Source: Ulvibacter antarcticus
GTDB lineage: Bacteria > Bacteroidota > Bacteroidia > Flavobacteriales > Flavobacteriaceae
DNA: 64,000 nucleotides
Assembly (NCBI RefSeq): GCF_003688405.1
Contig: NZ_REFC01000014.1
Location: 483,625-547,624, forward strand
Reading direction: 5' to 3'
Of the stretch, positions 19,203-28,557 are shown in pieces (position 1 is the stretch's first letter; each line of letters opens with the position of its first letter). The translations under genes were made by a program, and so were the position numbers. The notes beneath the pieces are model-generated. The model did not search any database and was not told the DNA's origin. It saw nothing but the letters and a program-made list of their open reading frames with translations.

Positions 19203-19733
19203 ATGCTAAAAAAATCGTTCTTATTACTCAGCATAGTCGTCTTTTGTTCCGCTTTTATTATTCCTGAAAAGATTGTAAAAAAGGCAGATAAAGAAATTGC
19301 GAAGTTTTATGAATTAGAAACTTTCGAGAAAAGTGCAATCGATATTTCTGAAGCTGCCAACAAGGCAACCACTTCAGAATTTGGTGATGGTAATTTGTTT
19401 AAAATTTCATCAAATGGGAAGTCACTGGGTTACGGTTATATAGGTAATGCTCCCAGTAAAACCGCTACCTTCGATTATTTGGTGCTCTTCGATACTGACT
19501 TTATCATTACCAAAAGTAAAGTGTTGGTATATCGGGAGGAGTATGGGGGAGAAATTGGAAGTAAGCGTTGGTTAAAACAATTTATAGGTGCCTCCTCAGC
19601 TTCAGAAGAATTAGTGTACAATATGGATATTATTCCAATAAGTGGCGCCACTATTTCGGTAAAATCTATGACGCGTGCTGTGAACGATTTGCTTCAGAGT
19701 ATTGCAAAACTTCAGAAAAAATCACTTCTATAA
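19203..19733 (+). CDS. FMN-binding-domain protein, exported
   Basis: A 176-residue exported flavoprotein. Seen: a signal peptide (about 18 residues) and an FMN_bind domain with the flavinylation-type motif near IIPISGATIS, where the Thr would take covalent FMN from an ApbE transferase (known for the family). No apbE gene lies in the window. It probably passes electrons in the cell envelope. Its stop overlaps the next start by one base (TAATG), so translational coupling with the membrane protein is likely. Confidence 0.85.
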   Translation: MLKKSFLLLSIVVFCSAFIIPEKIVKKADKEIAKFYELETFEKSAIDISEAANKATTSEFGDGNLFKISSNGKSLGYGYIGNAPSKTATFDYLVLFDTDFIITKSKVLVYREEYGGEIGSKRWLKQFIGASSASEELVYNMDIIPISGATISVKSMTRAVNDLLQSIAKLQKKSLL

Positions 19734-20227
19734 TGCAGCTTCACGGACTCATACATAGCTTTCCGAAGCACATAAAATTTTTTATCGCTGCCTTCGTAGT
19801 TGTATTGAGCATTGGATATATCAGTGGGCTGCTTTTTGTTGGACAAACAGAATCTACCAACCCAGACGGGATTGAGGAGAATTATCTTGGTAACGAAGAA
19901 GTGGAAGATGTTAAGGTGATGAAATTCGAAAAAGGAGAGCGAGAAATGCTTACTATTATTCACACGCACATTCTCTCGATGTCGTTTATTTTTTTCTTGT
20001 TAGGGGGTTTATTAGCTATTTCTTCTCTGCCTTTAAAGTTGAAGTCCTTTCTAATGATTGAACCATTTGTTTCAATAATTCTCACTTTTGGCGGAATTTA
20101 TTTTCTCTGGAAAGGTGTTGGCTGGATGAAGTATGTGGTGATGATTTCCGGTACTTTAATGACCGCTGTTTTTGTGATAGGAGCGGGAGCGGTTTTAATA
20201 CAATTATTTTCTTCGGAAAAGAAATAG
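19733..20227 (+). CDS. Small multi-spanning membrane protein coupled to the FMN-binding gene
   Basis: Not recognised. 164 residues from the ATG overlapping the previous stop. Four hydrophobic segments are visible (about 15-35, 77-95, 105-123, 130-152), with a loop of acidic residues between the first two. A His pair in IIHTHILSMSF at the start of the second helix could ligate a haem or metal; this is inference. An earlier in-frame ATG (19568) would overlap the FMN-binding gene heavily and is not chosen. The one-base coupling suggests it works with the flavoprotein. Confidence 0.75.
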   Translation: MQLHGLIHSFPKHIKFFIAAFVVVLSIGYISGLLFVGQTESTNPDGIEENYLGNEEVEDVKVMKFEKGEREMLTIIHTHILSMSFIFFLLGGLLAISSLPLKLKSFLMIEPFVSIILTFGGIYFLWKGVGWMKYVVMISGTLMTAVFVIGAGAVLIQLFSSEKK

Positions 20228-20252
20228 TTGTACTTTCATAAAAAATACGTTT

Positions 20253-20717
20253 ATGAATAAGTTCTTTTTCCTCTTCGTCGCAGCTTTTTTACTGATTTCA
20301 TGTGGTGCAAAAAAAACGACAACTGTAGGCACTAATGGTCCTGATATTTTAAGTACCTCAACAAACGGATATTCAACATCGGAAGATTTTGAACCTTTTT
20401 TGGATGTTACACGAGATGCTCCTGACGATAATTATGGGCTTTCGGGAGAAAACCCGGTAATGGTAGGTGAAAAGAGTTCGGTGAATCAGCGCAGGTATCT
20501 AGCTTCGCTTGCTGGTCCTTATGGAGAGCAATTAACATTTCACAGACGCGGAAGTTGTTGTTCTTATGAAAGTGAAAATGGGATGGATGGAGTTGGCTTG
20601 GTGGATGTATATGAAGTGAGTTACGGAAATATAAAGCAACCTATTTTAGTATATATTAGTTTTTACGATAGTGAAACGCTTTATATTCCTCGTGGATTTA
20701 CTAAAAGAAACTTATAG
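20253..20717 (+). CDS. Conserved Bacteroidota lipoprotein with RGSCC motif
   Basis: A 154-residue lipoprotein with lipobox LISC (Cys about 17). The C-terminal half carries a dense conserved-looking block: GPYGEQLTFHRRGSCCSYES, DVYEVSYG and LYIPRGFT. The paired Cys could form a disulfide or bind metal. As I recall, relatives are sometimes labelled as a KDO-8-phosphate synthase-like aldolase, but nothing here resembles that enzyme, and such a name should not be propagated. Function unknown. Confidence 0.75.
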   Translation: MNKFFFLFVAAFLLISCGAKKTTTVGTNGPDILSTSTNGYSTSEDFEPFLDVTRDAPDDNYGLSGENPVMVGEKSSVNQRRYLASLAGPYGEQLTFHRRGSCCSYESENGMDGVGLVDVYEVSYGNIKQPILVYISFYDSETLYIPRGFTKRNL

Positions 20718-20735
20718 TTATCACTTAAATTTCAT

Positions 20736-20743
20736 TATATTTG
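20736..20743 (+). promoter_or_regulatory. -7 promoter box of guaB
   Basis: TATATTTG matches TAnnTTTG; no clear TTG -33 element. It is followed directly by the leader hairpin at 20746-20798. Confidence 0.5.
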
Positions 20744-20745
20744 CA

Positions 20746-20798
20746 CGCAATTAAATAGTAACCAATTACGGTAACTTCACATCTTAAATTTAATTGCG
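20746..20798 (+). promoter_or_regulatory. Perfect inverted repeat filling the guaB 5' leader
   Basis: CGCAATTAAAT (20746-20756) and ATTTAATTGCG (20788-20798) are perfect 11-bp complements with a 31-nt loop. The 3' arm ends at the base before the guaB ATG, so the stem would hide the ribosome-entry region. It could be an RNA switch or an operator. No known riboswitch was recognised. Confidence 0.45.
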
Positions 20799-22271
20799 AT
20801 GACTGCACACGAAAACAAAATTCTAGGAGAAGGTCTTACATACGACGACGTATTATTAATACCCGCCTATTCTGAAGTTTTACCTAGAGAGGTTTCTATT
20901 AAAACAAAATTTTCCAGGAATATTACTTTAAATGTTCCCATTATTTCGGCTGCCATGGATACGGTTACCGAAAGTGCTATGGCGATCGCAATTGCCCGTG
21001 AAGGAGGAATTGGTGTGCTTCATAAAAATATGAGCATCGAAGAACAGGCAGCTGAGGTTCGAAAAGTAAAGCGTGCCGAAAGTGGCATGATTCAGGATCC
21101 GGTGACACTTCCAAAAACGGCAACTGTTGGTGATGCACAAAGCACTATGCGTGAGTATAGTATAGGTGGTATTCCAATAACCGATTCCAAAGGTAAGTTA
21201 GTTGGTATAGTCACTAACCGAGATCTTCGTTTCGAAAAGAACTTCAATCGCAAGCTTAGCGAGGTAATGACCACTAAAAATCTTGTTACTGTTGCCCAAG
21301 GGACTTCATTGAAAGAAGCCGAGCTTATTCTTCAGAAAAATAAAATAGAAAAATTACCTGTAACTGATGAATCCGGGAAATTACTTGGATTAATCACATT
21401 TAGAGATATTACAAAACTTACTCAGAAACCTAATGCCAATAAGGATAAATTCGGAAGACTTCGTGTTGCCGCTGCTCTTGGAGTTACTCCGGATGCTGTA
21501 GAAAGAGCGGAAGCTTTGGTAAATGCGCAAGTTGATGCAGTGATTATCGATACAGCTCATGGTCATACTAAAGGAGTGGTAACAGTTTTAAAAGCGGTGA
21601 AGAAAAGATTCCCAAAACTTGATGTTGTCGTGGGAAATATCGCAACTGCCGAAGCTGCCAAATATTTGGTCAAAGCTGGAGCCGACGCTGTTAAAGTAGG
21701 AATTGGACCAGGATCTATTTGCACGACTCGTGTCGTTGCAGGTGTTGGTTTCCCTCAATTTTCTGCTGTTTTGGAGGTGGCTGCTGCCATTAAAGGAAGC
21801 GGTGTTCCTGTAATTGCCGATGGAGGTATTCGTTACACCGGTGATATACCTAAAGCCATTGCTGCCGGAGCCGATAGCGTAATGTTGGGTTCACTCTTAG
21901 CTGGAACGAAAGAATCTCCGGGAGAAACCATTATTTATGAAGGGCGTAAGTTTAAATCTTATCGTGGAATGGGATCTGTGGAAGCTATGAAACAAGGCTC
22001 AAAGGATCGTTATTTTCAGGATGTGGAAGACGATATTAAAAAACTGGTTCCTGAAGGAATTGTTGGCCGTGTTAATTATAAAGGAGAGTTGCTGGAAAGC
22101 ATGACTCAGTTTATTGGAGGGCTACGTGCCGGAATGGGATACTGCGGAGCAAAAGACATTGAAACTTTAAAGGAAACCGGAAGGTTTGTAAAAATTACTG
22201 CCAGCGGAATTAACGAGAGTCATCCGCATGATGTCACTATTACCAAAGAGTCGCCGAATTACTCGAGATAA
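20799..22271 (+). CDS. guaB: Inosine-5'-monophosphate dehydrogenase
   Basis: Cytoplasmic NAD-dependent enzyme converting IMP to XMP, the committed step of GMP synthesis. 490 residues, standard. Seen: catalytic TIM barrel with the nucleophilic Cys in [15 protein letters not shown] (about 310), the mobile-flap region [16 protein letters not shown] and the Arg-Tyr region after it, plus an inserted pair of CBS domains (about 95-210) that bind regulatory purine nucleotides in this family. A strong terminator follows at 22299-22319 and a hairpin fills the leader. Confidence 0.96.
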   Translation: MTAHENKILGEGLTYDDVLLIPAYSEVLPREVSIKTKFSRNITLNVPIISAAMDTVTESAMAIAIAREGGIGVLHKNMSIEEQAAEVRKVKRAESGMIQDPVTLPKTATVGDAQSTMREYSIGGIPITDSKGKLVGIVTNRDLRFEKNFNRKLSEVMTTKNLVTVAQGTSLKEAELILQKNKIEKLPVTDESGKLLGLITFRDITKLTQKPNANKDKFGRLRVAAALGVTPDAVERAEALVNAQVDAVIIDTAHGHTKGVVTVLKAVKKRFPKLDVVVGNIATAEAAKYLVKAGADAVKVGIGPGSICTTRVVAGVGFPQFSAVLEVAAAIKGSGVPVIADGGIRYTGDIPKAIAAGADSVMLGSLLAGTKESPGETIIYEGRKFKSYRGMGSVEAMKQGSKDRYFQDVEDDIKKLVPEGIVGRVNYKGELLESMTQFIGGLRAGMGYCGAKDIETLKETGRFVKITASGINESHPHDVTITKESPNYSR

Positions 22272-22298
22272 AATCTTAGAAATTTAGAATATAAAAAA

Positions 22299-22319
22299 AG
22301 GAACTCATTATGAGTTCCT
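22299..22319. terminator. Bidirectional terminator between guaB and ompH
   Basis: Stem AGGAACTCA / TGAGTTCCT with a TTA loop, flanked by A-run and T-run; serves both converging genes. Confidence 0.9.
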
Positions 22320-22346
22320 TTTTTTGTGTCATTAAGCTAAAAAGGA

Positions 22347-22853
22347 TTATTCTCCTTCTTTTACTGTAATACCAAGATCGGTTAAAACCTTGATCGTTAG
22401 GTCCAAAGTAGCATCAATATAAACAATATCATTGCTTATTTGAAACACCTGTGTGAAACCTTCTGTCTTCGAAATCTTGTCTAAAGAGGCTCCAATCTTT
22501 TCGTAAAAGGGACGTAATACTTCGTCTCTCTTGATTTTTATCAATTGTCCTCCGTTTTGTTGAAACTTGTTAATGTCATCTTCAATTTTTGCGATTTCTT
22601 GTTGTTTCTCATTTTTCACAGCTGCTGTAAAACCAGCCTCACCATTTTTATAAGCTTCTATTAAAACGTTATAGGAGTCAAATTTTTTCTTAAGATCTGT
22701 GTCCAGTCCTTGTCCGTAAGCATCTACTTGAGCCTGAGCACCTGCTAAATTTGGCATTTTAGATAATACATAATCAATATCTATAGTTCCAACTTTAGAT
22801 TGTGCGAAAGTGCTAATGCTAATAAATAAAAATAAAATTTTTATAAGTTTCAT
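22347..22853 (-). CDS. OmpH/Skp-family periplasmic chaperone
   Basis: A 168-residue exported Skp-like holdase that protects unfolded outer-membrane proteins. Seen: a signal peptide (about 18 residues ending AQS), an initial beta segment VGTIDIDYVLSKMP, a long charged helical coiled-coil region (about 40-125) and a C-terminal beta part (FQISNDIVYIDATLDLT). Length is typical. Skp genes usually sit next to bamA; here it is alone, so it may be a second paralogue. Confidence 0.88.
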   Translation of the reverse strand: MKLIKILFLFISISTFAQSKVGTIDIDYVLSKMPNLAGAQAQVDAYGQGLDTDLKKKFDSYNVLIEAYKNGEAGFTAAVKNEKQQEIAKIEDDINKFQQNGGQLIKIKRDEVLRPFYEKIGASLDKISKTEGFTQVFQISNDIVYIDATLDLTIKVLTDLGITVKEGE

Positions 22854-23002
22854 GATTCTTTTTTTAAATGAAGTTGCAAAATTAAATAATTTTCTGAGTA
22901 TTTATAGTGTTAGTGCCAGACATTCAATAATTAAGCCAACTTTTTAACTTGGCAGCTACCAAGAAACTGTAATAAAATTGAGTTTTTGATTTTAATTTCT
23001 AC

Positions 23003-23446
23003 CTAACGCTTAAAAAAGATATAATCAGTAACAGCTGGGGAAACACCTTCCAGTTTAAGCGCTGAGACGATCTGACCACGATGATATGTGCTGTGATTGA
23101 TGATGTGAAAAAGAATATCAGCTACGCTATTTTCATAGGTTTTCCCTTTAGTGTTTATGTATGAAACAACTTCCTCGACTTCGAATTGTCTAACAATTTG
23201 CTGACTTGCTTCGAAATTTATTTGATTTATTTCTATTAATTCTGAAGTAGGAAATTTGTCCCATACTCCTGTTGATGAGTTTAGCTTAAGAATACGGCTG
23301 TTCCATATTTCATGGGCAATTAACGAATGACTTATGAGTGTAGCCACTTTATCGGAATAAGCATTGCTATTTTCAATAATTTGATTAATCACCTTTTCAT
23401 TACATTGGTGATTGTATTCGAATTTTTCTTTGAAGAATGCTTTCAT
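23003..23446 (-). CDS. DinB-family protein
   Basis: A 147-residue four-helix-bundle protein of the DinB/YfiT superfamily (putative metal-dependent, often thiol-transferase-like). Seen: metal-ligand-type His in SLIAHEIWNSRI (about residue 50) and HIINHSTYHRGQIVSAL near 115, the family hallmark. Substrate unknown. Its start overlaps the 80-residue gene upstream by 4 bp, so the three genes 24140 to 23003 form one operon. Confidence 0.88.
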   Translation of the reverse strand: MKAFFKEKFEYNHQCNEKVINQIIENSNAYSDKVATLISHSLIAHEIWNSRILKLNSSTGVWDKFPTSELIEINQINFEASQQIVRQFEVEEVVSYINTKGKTYENSVADILFHIINHSTYHRGQIVSALKLEGVSPAVTDYIFFKR

Positions 23447-23685
23447 TTTTTATTATATAGTTGTCCTCGGGTTGGTTTTAAGCTCTCTCTAAGATCGTTC
23501 ATATGTGTTTTATCCACTACCAAATAAGCAATATGATGGTGTTCAGAGAATTTCTCAAATCCGTGTAAGGTATTGAGTAAACCTTCCGTATCCGCAAATT
23601 CTCCCAAATGTTTTGCGTGATGCTTGGCTATGGGTGCTGCATTGGGACCTCTAAAATCCCAAATCAATTTCACTCTTTCTGTCAT
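23443..23685 (-). CDS. Small conserved-looking cytoplasmic protein, unknown function
   Basis: Not recognised. 80 residues, no signal peptide, His-rich (HHAKH, EHHHIAYL). It is sandwiched with a 4-bp overlap to DinB and a 2-bp gap to the SRPBCC gene; this tight packing supports that it is real and translationally coupled. Confidence 0.7.
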   Translation of the reverse strand: MTERVKLIWDFRGPNAAPIAKHHAKHLGEFADTEGLLNTLHGFEKFSEHHHIAYLVVDKTHMNDLRESLKPTRGQLYNKK

Positions 23686-23687
23686 AA

Positions 23688-24140
23688 TTATTCTGCTACC
23701 GAAATTCCTTTTTCGGCAAAATTTTTAAAATCGATTAAATACTTCATGGATTGTTTTTTGAAGGCTCCCGGCATAAGGAACCCCATTACTTTCATCATAA
23801 GGCCTCCAAATTGGAATTCATTTTCACTGACCCATTTAGTGGTATTGGCGTCAACTTCACTAAAATAATTCTTTTGAATATTATGAACTCCTTTTGCGTC
23901 ATATACGGCATGAAACTCTTTGGGAAAGTCATTTTTTATTATGGTTTCTGTCATCTCAATTTCTCTTTTACCCATTTTGTACGAAAGATTCATCTTTGCG
24001 CCGACAGCCTTTGGATCATCACTTAAAAATTCATAACCAATCAGGCCTTTTTGCCAATGCTTCATATTTTTAGCATTATCAAGTTTTTCAATTACTTTCT
24101 CTCTTGAAAGATTAATTTGTATTTCGGAAGTATACTTCAT
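23688..24140 (-). CDS. SRPBCC (START-like) family protein
   Basis: A 150-residue cytoplasmic protein with the helix-grip fold of the Bet v 1/SRPBCC family, used to bind small hydrophobic ligands. Seen: YTSEIQINLSREKVIEKLDN at the start and KHWQKGLIGYEFLSDDP, then beta strands and the long C-terminal helix (AFKKQSMKYLIDFKNFAEKG). First gene of the three-gene minus-strand operon; ligand unknown. Confidence 0.85.
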   Translation of the reverse strand: MKYTSEIQINLSREKVIEKLDNAKNMKHWQKGLIGYEFLSDDPKAVGAKMNLSYKMGKREIEMTETIIKNDFPKEFHAVYDAKGVHNIQKNYFSEVDANTTKWVSENEFQFGGLMMKVMGFLMPGAFKKQSMKYLIDFKNFAEKGISVAE

Positions 24141-24241
24141 TAATTAATGATTTTAACGCTAAATGCAATTTACGAAAATAAACAATGCTAAACTTTCAGA
24201 AAATACACTAGAAAATTGATTAAAACGTTAGGGTATGAAAC

Positions 24242-24271
24242 TTGTGTAACGATAGCTTTTTGTTATTTTTG
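24242..24271 (+). promoter_or_regulatory. Promoter of the SurA/PpiC-MoxR operon
   Basis: TTG (24242-24244) and TATTTTTG (24264-24271) with a 19-bp spacer fit the Bacteroidota pattern. The first gene starts at 24307; the four following genes have no other gap longer than 15 bp. Confidence 0.6.
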
Positions 24272-24306
24272 CCAAGTTTCAATCTCATTAAATAAGTTTC
24301 AGAAAA

Positions 24307-26262
24307 ATGAAGAAGTATATTGTTTCAATTTTAGTATTATTTGTTTGTGCTACATCAATATCACAGAATAAGAAAGATGTCTTACTCACTGTGAATGGAA
24401 AACCTGTTTACTCTTCGGAATTTATAAGGGTATATAGCAAGAATCTTGATTTGGTAAAAGAAGAATCACAAAAAAGTGTTGATGGTTACTTAGACCTATT
24501 TATTGATTATAACCTGAAAGTGGCTGAGGCGCATGCCGAAAAACTTGATGAGAATAAGGCTTACATTGATGAATTCAATAAATACCGGGATCAATTATCG
24601 AGAAACTATATCTATGAAGAAGAAGTAACCAATGAATTGGCGCATGAAGCTTACGATAGGGGTTTAGAGGAAATAAACGCTGATCATATTTTAATTCTGG
24701 CTGACTACGAAGATAGTCCTCAGGATACATTAAAAGCTTACAATAAGGCTAAAATGGTGCTTGATAAAGCACGCGCAGGTGAAGATTTTGAAACCTTAGT
24801 GAAGACTTATTCTGAAGAACCAAATGCTAACAAATCTGCTGGTAAGCTGGGTTATTTCACTGTGTTTAACATGGTGTATCCATTCGAAAATATGGCCTAT
24901 AACACTAAGCCTGGCAAGATCTCCAATATCGTGAGAACTCGTTTTGGGTATCATATTATAAAAGTGAATGATCGTAGAATAAGGGCCGAAAAGATATCTG
25001 TTTCTCATATAATGATCGCCGATAATGGTGAGGAAAGGACCTTTGATCCAAAAGAACGAATAAATGAAATTAGTGCATTGTTAAAACAGGGTGAAACATT
25101 CGAAAGCCTTGCAAAACAATACTCAGATGACAAAAATTCAGCAAAACAGGGAGGGAAGTTAAGTTCATTTAGAAGAGGGGATTTACGTGCTCCGGAATTT
25201 GAAGATGCTGCTTATAATCTTCAAAAGAGTGGTGATGTTTCCGATCCTGTAAAGACTCAGTTTGGATGGCATATCATTAGATTAGAGGAAAAGTTTCCAA
25301 TAACCACTTTTGAAGATGAAAAGGAACAGTTATTAAGTAAATTAAAGGGAGGATTGCGTTCTAAAATGGTAACCTCGGCTCTAAATGATAAAATTAAAGA
25401 GTTGTTCGATTACAAAGTTGTGACCGGATACAAGAAGTATTTTAATGACGAGCTTAAAACCGATTATTTCGGAAAAGACTGGAAGTTTGCTGATGTTGAT
25501 GCTTCAAAAAATAAAGTAATCTTTAAGCTTGATAAGAAGGAGTTTACTTATAATGATTTTGGAGCTTTTCTCACTAAAGGACAAAGAAGAATAGGAGGTT
25601 TTAAGCAAAAAGATAATATGTTGGCTTCTTTTTACGATGAATTTGAAACTTTCGAATTACTAAAGTATTATAAAGAAAACCTTGAAGAAGAGAATGAAGA
25701 ATATGGCGCTATACTTAATGAGTATCGCAATGGCTTATTGATCTTCGATGTGATGAATGAAAATATCTGGACCAAAGCAAAAAATGATTCTGTTGGTCTA
25801 AAAAAATTCTACGAAACCATAAAAAATAATTATCAATGGGGAGAACGAGTGGAAGGAGTTATATACTCCGCCACTAGTAACGAAGCGGCCAAACAGGTTG
25901 AGTCCTTATTGAAAGAAGCTAAAACTGCAGATGAAATTAAAGCTGCTATGAATACAGACGATACTGTAAATGTAATCGTATCGGATGGAAAATTTGAATT
26001 GGGAAAAAGAGAGTTGCCGGAAAGTTTTAATGCAATTAAAGGGGTTTCACCAATTTACTCCAAAGATAATCGATTTGTAATAGTGAATGTTCGGGAAGTA
26101 ATGCCTTCCGAAGTGAAAGAACTAGATGCCGTAAAAGGTAAGGTAATGAGTGAGTATCAAACGTATCTAGAGAAAACCTGGATAGAAGGACTTCGTTCAA
26201 AATACGATGTTGAAATAAACAAAAAAGCACTCAAAAAAGTAAAAAAAGAACTTAATTCTTAA
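24307..26262 (+). CDS. Periplasmic peptidyl-prolyl isomerase with two parvulin domains
   Basis: A 651-residue SurA/PpiC-like folding factor for envelope proteins. Seen: signal peptide (about 19 residues), an N-terminal chaperone segment, then two parvulin domains around residues 123-225 (ADHILILADYED, GKLGYFTVF, TRFGYHIIKV) and 230-335 (SHIMIADNGE, GKLSSFRRG, TQFGWHIIRLE), and a long C-terminal helical part. Its stop overlaps the start of the next gene by one base. This and the next two genes look like an ordered chaperone set. Confidence 0.9.
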   Translation: MKKYIVSILVLFVCATSISQNKKDVLLTVNGKPVYSSEFIRVYSKNLDLVKEESQKSVDGYLDLFIDYNLKVAEAHAEKLDENKAYIDEFNKYRDQLSRNYIYEEEVTNELAHEAYDRGLEEINADHILILADYEDSPQDTLKAYNKAKMVLDKARAGEDFETLVKTYSEEPNANKSAGKLGYFTVFNMVYPFENMAYNTKPGKISNIVRTRFGYHIIKVNDRRIRAEKISVSHIMIADNGEERTFDPKERINEISALLKQGETFESLAKQYSDDKNSAKQGGKLSSFRRGDLRAPEFEDAAYNLQKSGDVSDPVKTQFGWHIIRLEEKFPITTFEDEKEQLLSKLKGGLRSKMVTSALNDKIKELFDYKVVTGYKKYFNDELKTDYFGKDWKFADVDASKNKVIFKLDKKEFTYNDFGAFLTKGQRRIGGFKQKDNMLASFYDEFETFELLKYYKENLEEENEEYGAILNEYRNGLLIFDVMNENIWTKAKNDSVGLKKFYETIKNNYQWGERVEGVIYSATSNEAAKQVESLLKEAKTADEIKAAMNTDDTVNVIVSDGKFELGKRELPESFNAIKGVSPIYSKDNRFVIVNVREVMPSEVKELDAVKGKVMSEYQTYLEKTWIEGLRSKYDVEINKKALKKVKKELNS

Positions 26263-27116
26263 TGCAAAAAACAGTCTGGATAATTCTGATTGCTTTTACA
26301 TTGGTGTCTTGTGAGTATTTTAAACAGGGTCCGAGTGAAACTCCTGTGGCACGTGTGAACGATAATTATTTGTACAAGAAGGATCTTGTGGATTTAACTT
26401 TTGAAGGGACTTCCAAAGAAGATAGTATTCTAATCGTGACAAATTATATCAACCGCTGGGCAACCCAGAAGCTTCTTATAGATCAGGCTAAAATAAACTT
26501 GTCTCAGGAAAAGCTTAATAACTTTAACAACTTAGTACAACAGTACAAAAATGATCTTTATACCGAAGCGTATAAAAGTGCCATAATTGCGCAGCAAATG
26601 GACAATACTATTTCGAATAAAGAGTATGACGAATTCTATGAGTTGAACAAAGAAAATTTTAAACTGAACGATGAATTGATCCAAATTCGATTTATTCATT
26701 TAGACAAGAATTACTCTAATATTCGAGAGACAAAGGATAAATTTGTTCGCTTTAATGCATCCGATAAAAAGGAACTAAGCGACTTGAGTATACAATTTAA
26801 AGCTGTTAATCTTAACGATTCGATTTGGATCGAAAAAAACGCGATTTTTAAGGCATTACCTGTTGTGGAAGCAAATAGTAGTCAAGTGTTAAAAAAATCT
26901 AATTTTACACAATTACAAGATTCATTAGGAGTATATTTGGTGAAAATTGAAAATCTGCTGAAACCTAATGATTTAGCACCACTTTCTCATATTAAACCTA
27001 CCATCGAACAGATTATTTTGAACAAGCGGAAGCTTGAGCTTATAAAAGAATTAGAAAAAGATATTACAAAAGATGCAATTAAAAATGATGACTTTGAAAT
27101 TTATACGCCCAATTAA
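26262..27116 (+). CDS. SurA-like chaperone lipoprotein lacking a parvulin domain
   Basis: A 284-residue lipoprotein (lipobox VSC at about residue 17) placed between two parvulin-type isomerases. The N-terminal half resembles the SurA chaperone fold (VARVNDNYLYKKDL, INRWATQKLLIDQA), but I see no GFH-type parvulin motif, so it probably binds clients without isomerase activity. The stop overlaps the next gene by about 29 bp. The first base of its start is shared with the previous stop, so translation of all three is coupled. Confidence 0.8.
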   Translation: MQKTVWIILIAFTLVSCEYFKQGPSETPVARVNDNYLYKKDLVDLTFEGTSKEDSILIVTNYINRWATQKLLIDQAKINLSQEKLNNFNNLVQQYKNDLYTEAYKSAIIAQQMDNTISNKEYDEFYELNKENFKLNDELIQIRFIHLDKNYSNIRETKDKFVRFNASDKKELSDLSIQFKAVNLNDSIWIEKNAIFKALPVVEANSSQVLKKSNFTQLQDSLGVYLVKIENLLKPNDLAPLSHIKPTIEQIILNKRKLELIKELEKDITKDAIKNDDFEIYTPN

Positions 27117-28542
27117 CCTATTGGTAGTAATGCTTCTATTTGTTCAAACAATTAGTTTTGGACAGGAAGTAATTGTTGTAGATAGCACAGGGGTAGTAAA
27201 AAATAGTACTTCGGAAATCTCTGAATTAAAAAAAGATACAGTACTCCCATTTAAGCGTTTCAAAGCTGAAGGAGTGTCGGCTGTGATTGGTGAATATGTG
27301 ATTCTTGATAGTGATATAGACAAAAGTTACGTCGAATTGCAAAGCACAGGAGTTTCTATTGAAGATATTACCCGTTGTCAATTAATGGGAAAGTTGATGG
27401 AAGATAAATTATACCTTCATCAAGCAAAAATCGATAGTATACTTATCGCGGACGCCGAAATTAATCCACAGGTTGATCAACTTATACAATATATGGTGAG
27501 TGAGATTGGTAGTGAGGATAAGGTCGTACAGTATTATCGCAAGGAGACAATGGCCGAATTGAGAAAAGATTTGTTCGATGCCAAGAAAGACATGGAACTT
27601 GCAAATCGTATGCAATCGAAAGTGGTTGCGAATGTCGAGATTACTCCAGAGGAAGTGCGTTCGTTTTTCTTCGCTATCCCTGAAGATGAGCGTCCTATAT
27701 TTAGTGCTGAAGTTGAAGTTGCCCAAATAGTGATTGAGCCTGAAATTACGGTGCAAGCAAGACAGGGAGTTATAGACAAACTGAATCAAATGCGAGAAGA
27801 TGTAATAGAAAGTGGTTCTAGTTTTGCGACTAAAGCTGTGCTTTATTCAAAAGATCCGGGGTCAGCATCCCGAGGTGGTTTGTATGAAGGAGTTAGGAGA
27901 AATGGTCCTATGGCAAAAGAATTTAAAGATAATGCCTTTTCATTATTGGAAGGAGAGGTGAGTGAACCTTTTGAAACCGATTTTGGTTTTCATATATTAA
28001 CAGTCGATAAAATTCGAGGCCAGGAAGTGGATGTACGTCATGTGCTTTTGTTTCCTGAAGTTTCACAAACTGTGATTGATGGTGCTAAAAGCAAAATAGA
28101 TAGTCTCCGTGATAAAATAATTGCCGGGGATATTAGCTTTGCTGAAGCTGCGATGCGATATTCAGACGATAAGGAAACTCGAAATAACGGAGGACAATCG
28201 GTAAATCCTACCACCTTCGATACGAAATTCGATCTTACCAAAATGGATCCAACCTTGAGTGCGCAAGTTTACAATTTAAAGGAAGGCGAAGTGTCTAAGG
28301 TTTTTACAGACAGAGACAGGACCGGAAGAAGTAAGTTTAAGATATTGACTATTACCAACCGATTGGAAGAACATCCCGCGGATTATGTAAAGGATTACGA
28401 GAAAATTAAGGAATTAGCGCTTAAGGAAAAACAAATCCGAGCAATTGAAAAATGGCAGGAAGAAAAGATTAACGAAACGTATGTGAACGTGAATGAAGAT
28501 TATCGTGATTGTGAATATGCAAGTAATTGGGTAAAAAAATAA
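27088..28542 (+). CDS. SurA-like peptidyl-prolyl isomerase
   Basis: About 484 residues from the ATG at 27088 (27073 and 27085 are in-frame alternatives); this start gives a clean signal peptide ending SFGQ. Seen: the SurA N-terminal region with VSAVIGEYVILDSDIDKSY, then two parvulin-like domains (about 205-300 with GGLYEGVRRNGPM and TDFGFHILTV; about 305-410 with VRHVLLFPE and DDKETRNNGG). It overlaps the previous gene and is followed 15 bp later by moxR. Confidence 0.9.
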   Translation: MTLKFIRPINLLVVMLLFVQTISFGQEVIVVDSTGVVKNSTSEISELKKDTVLPFKRFKAEGVSAVIGEYVILDSDIDKSYVELQSTGVSIEDITRCQLMGKLMEDKLYLHQAKIDSILIADAEINPQVDQLIQYMVSEIGSEDKVVQYYRKETMAELRKDLFDAKKDMELANRMQSKVVANVEITPEEVRSFFFAIPEDERPIFSAEVEVAQIVIEPEITVQARQGVIDKLNQMREDVIESGSSFATKAVLYSKDPGSASRGGLYEGVRRNGPMAKEFKDNAFSLLEGEVSEPFETDFGFHILTVDKIRGQEVDVRHVLLFPEVSQTVIDGAKSKIDSLRDKIIAGDISFAEAAMRYSDDKETRNNGGQSVNPTTFDTKFDLTKMDPTLSAQVYNLKEGEVSKVFTDRDRTGRSKFKILTITNRLEEHPADYVKDYEKIKELALKEKQIRAIEKWQEEKINETYVNVNEDYRDCEYASNWVKK

Positions 28543-28557
28543 ACTAAGGATAAATCT

